Positions 59,526-64,000 of a stretch of DNA of 64,000 nucleotides are shown one piece after another. The position numbers and the translations under genes were made by a program. The stretch covers positions 113,307 to 177,306 of the forward strand of contig NZ_RJSG01000003.1 of NCBI RefSeq assembly GCF_003725775.1, read 5' to 3'. The notes under the pieces are model-generated. The model was not told where the DNA came from. It was given only the letters and a program-made list of their open reading frames with translations, and made no database searches. The DNA is from Nocardioides marmorisolisilvae. GTDB lineage: Bacteria > Actinomycetota > Actinomycetes > Propionibacteriales > Nocardioidaceae. The first letter of the stretch is position 1; each line of letters opens with the position of its first letter.

Positions 59526-61063
59526 ACATCGACAACACGACACCGCACCCAGACGTCGTCATCATCGGCGCTGGCCCCACTGGCGTCACCGCCGCAATCC
59601 TGTTGGCTCAAGCCGGAGTACGCACCCTCATCCTGGACCGGTGGCGCGATGTGTTCCCGCAACCACGCGCCGTCCACCTCGACGACGAGATCTACCGCGT
59701 CCTGGGCAACCTCGGGGTCGCGAAGGAGTTCGAGGCAGTCTCGATCCCCGGCGCCGGGCTCCGGCTCCTCTCGCCGTCTCACCAGACACTGGCTCAGTTC
59801 GACCGAACCGACCCTCAAACCTCAAACGGCTATCCCCAGGCCAACATGTTCGACCAGCCCGACCTCGAGACGATCCTGCGAAACCGGATGCACGAGCTCG
59901 AGCTAGTGACCTTCCGAGGCAACGTCGAAGTGACTGCCGTCCGCCCGGAGACAGGATCCGGACCGGAGGTCGAGTACGTGGACCTGGACACCCAACACAG
60001 CCATGTGGCACGGCCCCGTTTCGTCTTCGGTTGCGACGGAGCGAACAGCCTGACGCGCCAGGCCATCGGCTCGTCGATGCAGCAGCTCGGATTCGGTGAA
60101 CAACGGTGGCTCGTTGTCGACATCGCCACCGACCGAGACCTCGGCCATTGGGGCGGCGTCCATCAGGTCTGCGACAGCAAGCGAGCCGCGACCTACATGC
60201 GCATCGGAGAGACCAGACATCGATGGGAGTTTGAGCTCCTCGACGGGGAGAACACCGCCACTTTCGAGACCCTCGACGCGCTCGCTCCGCTCCTGGCGCC
60301 TTGGGAGACCGACCTCAGTGGCTTCGAGGTGGTTCGGTTGGCCGAGTACACGTTTCGTGCCCAGTTGGCCGACAAGTGGCGCAGCGGAGATGTCTTCATC
60401 CTCGGCGATGCTGCCCACCTCACCCCGCCCTTCATCGGGCAGGGCATGGGCGCCGGCATCCGCGACGCGGTGAATCTGTCCTGGAAGGCAGCCGGGGTCA
60501 TCCGCAACACCCTGCCTGCCAGGGTTCTGGACAGCTACGAAGTCGAGCGGCGGCCCCACGCCCGAGCCATGATTCGACTTGCCATGACCGTCGGCCGTTC
60601 CATGACTGGCGGAGGGGCGGCCGGGGACCGCTTGCGCTGTGCTCTTCTGCCTCTCGTCGTACACCTGCCCGGTCTGCGCCGACGGGTCCTCGACAGCGCC
60701 ACACCGGTGCTCACGAAGTCTGCCCTGAACAACCGGAAGCGGTTCGGCAAGGGACTCGCAGGCACGCTCTGTCCGAACCCGGACCTCGGCCTCGGTGATC
60801 GGTTCGACCGCGTCGTCGAGCACAGATATGCGCTCGTGGTCCGCGGCTCGCTCGCTGTCGAGGCCGCCCGCCGCGTGAGTGCTCTCGAGGTCATTGTCGT
60901 CGATGCAGACGTCTCGCCCGAGCTCGCTGGCTGGCTCGGTCGGACGCAGGCCGCTCTCGTTCGCCCCGACCGTACGGTTCTCGCCGCCGGAACCTTGACT
61001 CACGTCCTGAGTCGTATGCCCCACAGCAACAGAAAAGAGTCCTCGGGTGTGCTTCTCCCCTGA
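59522..61063 (+). CDS. FAD-dependent aromatic hydroxylase (MhpA-like)
   Basis: A 513-residue class A flavoprotein monooxygenase. FAD motif GAGPTG (16-21), DG motif in FGCDGANSLTRQ (about 168-179) and GDAAHLTPP (about 296-304) are intact. The family ortho-hydroxylates phenols to catechols with NAD(P)H and O2. It would supply the diol substrate for the dioxygenase. A C-terminal thioredoxin-like domain, as in MhpA-type enzymes, is present (about 380-513). ATG 59522 overlaps the DoxX stop, and its stop overlaps the next gene by 17 bases. Confidence 0.9.
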   Translation: MNIDNTTPHPDVVIIGAGPTGVTAAILLAQAGVRTLILDRWRDVFPQPRAVHLDDEIYRVLGNLGVAKEFEAVSIPGAGLRLLSPSHQTLAQFDRTDPQTSNGYPQANMFDQPDLETILRNRMHELELVTFRGNVEVTAVRPETGSGPEVEYVDLDTQHSHVARPRFVFGCDGANSLTRQAIGSSMQQLGFGEQRWLVVDIATDRDLGHWGGVHQVCDSKRAATYMRIGETRHRWEFELLDGENTATFETLDALAPLLAPWETDLSGFEVVRLAEYTFRAQLADKWRSGDVFILGDAAHLTPPFIGQGMGAGIRDAVNLSWKAAGVIRNTLPARVLDSYEVERRPHARAMIRLAMTVGRSMTGGGAAGDRLRCALLPLVVHLPGLRRRVLDSATPVLTKSALNNRKRFGKGLAGTLCPNPDLGLGDRFDRVVEHRYALVVRGSLAVEAARRVSALEVIVVDADVSPELAGWLGRTQAALVRPDRTVLAAGTLTHVLSRMPHSNRKESSGVLLP

Positions 61064-61793
61064 GATGGACCTGGCGGCCGGCACGGTGATCACGTTGGTC
61101 GGCATTGACGCTCTGCGCCGCGCAGACCGCAAGGAGTTGGTGCCGTTCGCTGCGCTGCCGTTGCTTTTCGGCACGCACCAGCTCGTCGAGACGTTCGTGT
61201 GGTGGCGCCTTCAAGGTCACGTTTCGCAGTCGTGCGGCGACACGGCCTCATGGGTCTACGTCGCGATAGCGCTCCTCGTCGTACCCATCGTCGTCCCTAT
61301 CGCGGTTCAGGCAACTGGCGTCGGCGCTCCTCCGGCGTTGGGTCGCCTCTTCATAGCGGCCGGTGTCTGCGCAGCGATGTTCGACATCGTCGGCATGGCA
61401 CGCGGATGGGATCCGCAGATTCAGGGCCACCGCATCGCCTACAACGTCGACGTACCGCTCAACCCGCTACCGCTCGGGCTGTACGTGATCGCTGCTTGCG
61501 CCCCTGCCCTGCTCTCACGAGTGCGGGCTATGCAGTTGTTTGGCGGGACGAACCTGGTCGTGGTGGCACTGCTGGTCTGGCTGGCGCAGTCTGCTTTGGT
61601 GTCGCTGTGGTGCGTCTGGGCGGCGTTCAGCAGCGTGCTCATCAACATCAGCATCCGACGACTCGCAGCAAGCGCCCCGGAGCACCACCGGAATTCAGTG
61701 GAAGGGTGGCCGTGGCCTCCTGCCCTGTGGCCGCGCTTCCCGTCAACTGAGGTCAGTTCGACATCGAAGAATGGAGCAGACCCGTGTCCATGA
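61047..61793 (+). CDS. DUF6629-like membrane protein
   Basis: A 248-residue polytopic membrane protein with about seven helices. The opening MCFSPEMDLAAGTVITLVGID and the segment LPLLFGTHQLVETFVWW (about 37-53) are typical of a family labelled DUF6629, whose function is unknown. It lies in the middle of a catabolic operon, so could be a transporter or a redox partner. GTG 61047 overlaps the previous gene by 17 bases; its stop overlaps the MFS gene by 10 bases. Confidence 0.72.
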   Translation: MCFSPEMDLAAGTVITLVGIDALRRADRKELVPFAALPLLFGTHQLVETFVWWRLQGHVSQSCGDTASWVYVAIALLVVPIVVPIAVQATGVGAPPALGRLFIAAGVCAAMFDIVGMARGWDPQIQGHRIAYNVDVPLNPLPLGLYVIAACAPALLSRVRAMQLFGGTNLVVVALLVWLAQSALVSLWCVWAAFSSVLINISIRRLAASAPEHHRNSVEGWPWPPALWPRFPSTEVSSTSKNGADPCP

Positions 61794-63307
61794 AGAACTC
61801 ACCAAGTCAGGCCAGGTCCACCAACCTGACTCTGCTGGCGATGTGCCTGTCCCTGGTGCTGGTGGTCGCCTCAGTCTCGGCGCTAAACCTGGCTCTCCCC
61901 GATGTCGCCATCGACCTGGGCGCCTCGAACGCTGCCCTGACGTGGATCGCTGACGGCTATACCGTCGCGCTCGCGGCGTTGGTACTGCCGCTCGGCGCAC
62001 TCGGCGACCGGTGGGGAAGACGCAACATCCTGATCGTCGGCACCGTCGTGTTCGGCGTCGCGTCACTGATCGCTTCGTTCGCGGACAGCAGCGGTGAACT
62101 CATCGTCTGGCGCGTTGTGATGGGGCTCGGCGCCGCCATGATCATGCCCGGCACCCTGTCGACCATCACCGCGGCGTTTCCCGCCGAGCAACGCGCACGC
62201 GGTGTCGCTGTCTGGTCAGGCTTCGCTGCGGCTGGCGCCATCATCGGCATGCTGGCGGCCGGCTCGCTGCTCGAGCAGTGGACCTGGCGGTCTATCTTCG
62301 TGGCCTCCGCAGTCGTCGCCGTCATCGCGGGACTGGCAGCCCTGGTCTGGGCGCCCAACACCCGCGACGAAGACCAGGGCCGACCGGACTTCGCCGGCGC
62401 TCTTCTTTCTTCGGTCGCCATCGGCACGTTGGTCTACGCCATCATCGAAGGCAACGACAAGGGCTGGACCGAACCGGCCGTCGTCGTCACCGGCGTCATC
62501 GCCCTGCTGGGCTTCGCCGGCTACGCCTTCCTCGGCGCCCGCAACGACGAACCTCTCCTCGACCCCCGGCTGTTCGGCATACCCGGGTTCCGGAGCGGCG
62601 CTATCACCGTCCTGGTCCAGTTCATGGCTGTGTTCGGTTTCTTCTTCGTGGGCCTCCAATACCTACAACTGCTTCTCGGATACAGCCCGCTGAAGGCAGC
62701 AATAGCCCTAGTGCCGGTCGCCCTCGTCGTCATGCCGACCGCCCGGGTCACACCCTGGCTCGTCGAACGCCTCGGCACCAACGTCGTCATGTCCGGGGGC
62801 CTCGTCCTTCTCGCCGGGGGCCTGTTCTGGGTGGCCCGCCTGGACGTCGACTCCGGCTACCTCCCGTTCCTCGGCGGGATCATCGTTGCCGGCCTCGGAA
62901 TAGGCCTCTGCAGCTCGACCGGAACAAGCGCAATCGTCGGATCCCTCTCGACGGGCCAGCAAGGAGTGGCGTCTGCGGTCAACGACGCCACCCGCGAGGT
63001 GGGGTCTGCCGTCGGCATCGCCATCATGGGCTCGGTCTTCGGGCGTGTCTACGCGGACAAGCTGTCCGACCTGAGCCAACTACCCGCTGCTGTGCGCGGA
63101 GCAGTGGAGGACTCTCCCGCCGCCGGACTGCACGTTGCCGAACAGCTGGGAGGTCCGGAGTCAGCCGGTCTCGCTCACGCCGTCCAGACCGCGTTCATCG
63201 ACGGGCTGTCCGCCTCGATCCTGGTGATATGCGCGATCCTTGTGGTCGCCGCAGCCGGCGCGGCTCTTCGCGCACCCAAGCGAGGTCAGGATCCCGGACG
63301 GAAGTAG
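61784..63307 (+). CDS. MFS transporter (DHA2/EmrB type)
   Basis: A 507-residue, 14-helix drug:proton antiporter-type protein. The conserved motif A lies in LGALGDRWGRRNILIVG (about 67-83), WRVVMGLGAAMIMPGTLS (about 109-126) and the motif C type GFAAAGAIIGMLAAG. Exports or imports a compound of the catabolic pathway, or a toxic intermediate. Last gene of the eight-gene operon; overlaps the DUF6629-like gene by 10 bases. Confidence 0.92.
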   Translation: MSMKNSPSQARSTNLTLLAMCLSLVLVVASVSALNLALPDVAIDLGASNAALTWIADGYTVALAALVLPLGALGDRWGRRNILIVGTVVFGVASLIASFADSSGELIVWRVVMGLGAAMIMPGTLSTITAAFPAEQRARGVAVWSGFAAAGAIIGMLAAGSLLEQWTWRSIFVASAVVAVIAGLAALVWAPNTRDEDQGRPDFAGALLSSVAIGTLVYAIIEGNDKGWTEPAVVVTGVIALLGFAGYAFLGARNDEPLLDPRLFGIPGFRSGAITVLVQFMAVFGFFFVGLQYLQLLLGYSPLKAAIALVPVALVVMPTARVTPWLVERLGTNVVMSGGLVLLAGGLFWVARLDVDSGYLPFLGGIIVAGLGIGLCSSTGTSAIVGSLSTGQQGVASAVNDATREVGSAVGIAIMGSVFGRVYADKLSDLSQLPAAVRGAVEDSPAAGLHVAEQLGGPESAGLAHAVQTAFIDGLSASILVICAILVVAAAGAALRAPKRGQDPGRK

Positions 63308-63320
63308 GTCGAGTCAGTCC

Positions 63321-64000
63321 GTGAAGTGTTCTCCCTGGCGAGTCCTACCCGTCACGGTCGTTTTCATCGTGGCTGCCGCGGGGGTGGTGGTGCTGCTCGA
63401 CGAGCCCCCTGAGCGCCGCGTCGTACCACTGCCGGAACCAACCGCGACCCTCGGAACCTGCATCCGCACGGGAGCACTGGACTCCGTGGAGGCCCTGAAC
63501 CGGTTCGTTGCGAAGGTCCGCGGGGACGACGGATTCGCAGGCGGCGACGTCGGCGCCAGTGTCGAACTCCAGGACGCGCGCCGGTTGTTCGTCTTCGGTG
63601 ACACGCTCCGGTCCGCGAACTTCAAGGGGCAACGGTTCGTGCACAACTCGATGCTCGTCTTCTCCGCAGGGTGCGGTCGGGTCGTCCTGCCACGCGCCCG
63701 CGGAGCACTGGTCCCGGACCGGAGTGACGGAGTCGGGTACTGGCCGATGTCGATCGCGCGCATCGAACGCCCCGGCTACGACATCGTCGGCGTCGGGCTC
63801 CAGCGAGTCCGGATGACCGGCGGGACCGACGTCTTCGACTTCGAGGTGCTGGGCCCGGCGGTCGCCCGGTTCGAGGTTCCGCGTGGTGGCGTTCCGGAGC
63901 TGCAGTCGGTACGCGACATCGGGGCAGACCGGGTAGACACGAGCACGCCGATGTGGGGGGCTGCGGCCGTTGTCGACCACGGATGGGTGTACCTGTACGG
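63321..64000 (+). CDS. Exported protein, C-terminal end outside window
   Basis: An open frame from GTG 63321 (MKCSPWRVLPVTVVFIVAAA: a basic N-terminus and a hydrophobic helix, about 7-24) running to the end of the window (226 codons seen). The mature part includes VFGDTLRSANFKGQRFV and FSAGCGRVVLP (about 90-125), a pattern I associate with secreted beta-propeller-like or DUF4185-like proteins; no family certain. It starts 14 bases after the MFS gene and could belong to the same transcript. Confidence 0.6.
   Translation, partial: MKCSPWRVLPVTVVFIVAAAGVVVLLDEPPERRVVPLPEPTATLGTCIRTGALDSVEALNRFVAKVRGDDGFAGGDVGASVELQDARRLFVFGDTLRSANFKGQRFVHNSMLVFSAGCGRVVLPRARGALVPDRSDGVGYWPMSIARIERPGYDIVGVGLQRVRMTGGTDVFDFEVLGPAVARFEVPRGGVPELQSVRDIGADRVDTSTPMWGAAAVVDHGWVYLY

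Overview
The window is a stretch of a high-GC actinobacterial chromosome. Gene families, GTG/ATG starts with GGAGG-type ribosome sites, F420-dependent enzymes, the CYP51 neighbourhood and a recurrent GGTTTCGACAAGCTCAACC repeat suggest a Nocardioidaceae-like organism (inference; no rRNA is present). Four tRNA genes (Lys, Glu, Asp, Phe) are visible; there is no CRISPR array, integrase or transposase.

Left part (1-29500): a partial membrane protein and an aspartate/glutamate racemase; a three-gene flavin electron-transfer module (heme/FAD ferric-reductase-like protein, FMN-binding protein with a flavinylation motif, ApbE); tRNA-Lys; a minus-strand set (BVMO-type monooxygenase, F420 LLM oxidoreductase, DapB-like reductase, esterase, methyltransferase) with a KstR-type box (7417-7430); a Tat-exported DUF1501 protein with its DUF1800 partner; a Ddn-like enzyme; a PaaI-type thioesterase with a second KstR-type box (13251-13264); NDH-2; an anti-sigma-like ATPase with two CrcB fluoride channel genes; tRNA-Glu and tRNA-Asp; a serine hydrolase; a LuxR-HTH/NTPase regulator; a convergent ABC exporter/lipoprotein operon; RidA; two tandem methyltransferases; and a SerA-type dehydrogenase.

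Middle (29512-39052): eleven tightly packed minus-strand genes form one apparent operon: SDR, CYP51, 3Fe-4S ferredoxin, SnoaL-like protein, aldehyde dehydrogenase, SDR, 3-hydroxyisobutyrate-dehydrogenase-like enzyme, CMD protein, TetR, a second P450 and a 410-residue protein of unknown function. Gene content recalls the Mycobacterium tuberculosis Rv0763c-Rv0771 neighbourhood. A TetR-type inverted repeat lies before the first gene. Copies of the GGTTTCGACAAGCTCAACC repeat have become the N-terminal codons of two genes in this operon.

Right part (39083-64000): a secreted M4 metalloprotease, then tRNA-Phe, which marks the start of an accessory island with looser third-position base use. The island carries a MobF relaxase-helicase, an unknown protein, a Toprim primase-like protein, small orphan genes, a divergent Hsp20/HspR-like pair, a PD-(D/E)XK nuclease, a cell-wall-binding lipoprotein, a lone MCE gene, and a TetR gene divergent from an eight-gene plus-strand operon (extradiol dioxygenase, FAH hydrolase, acyl-CoA ligase, acyltransferase, DoxX, FAD hydroxylase, DUF6629-like protein, MFS exporter). 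The same palindrome, TGACGRATTCGTCA, sits upstream of both the MCE gene and the catabolic operon, so one TetR probably controls uptake and degradation of an aromatic or lipid-like compound. The window ends inside an exported protein gene.
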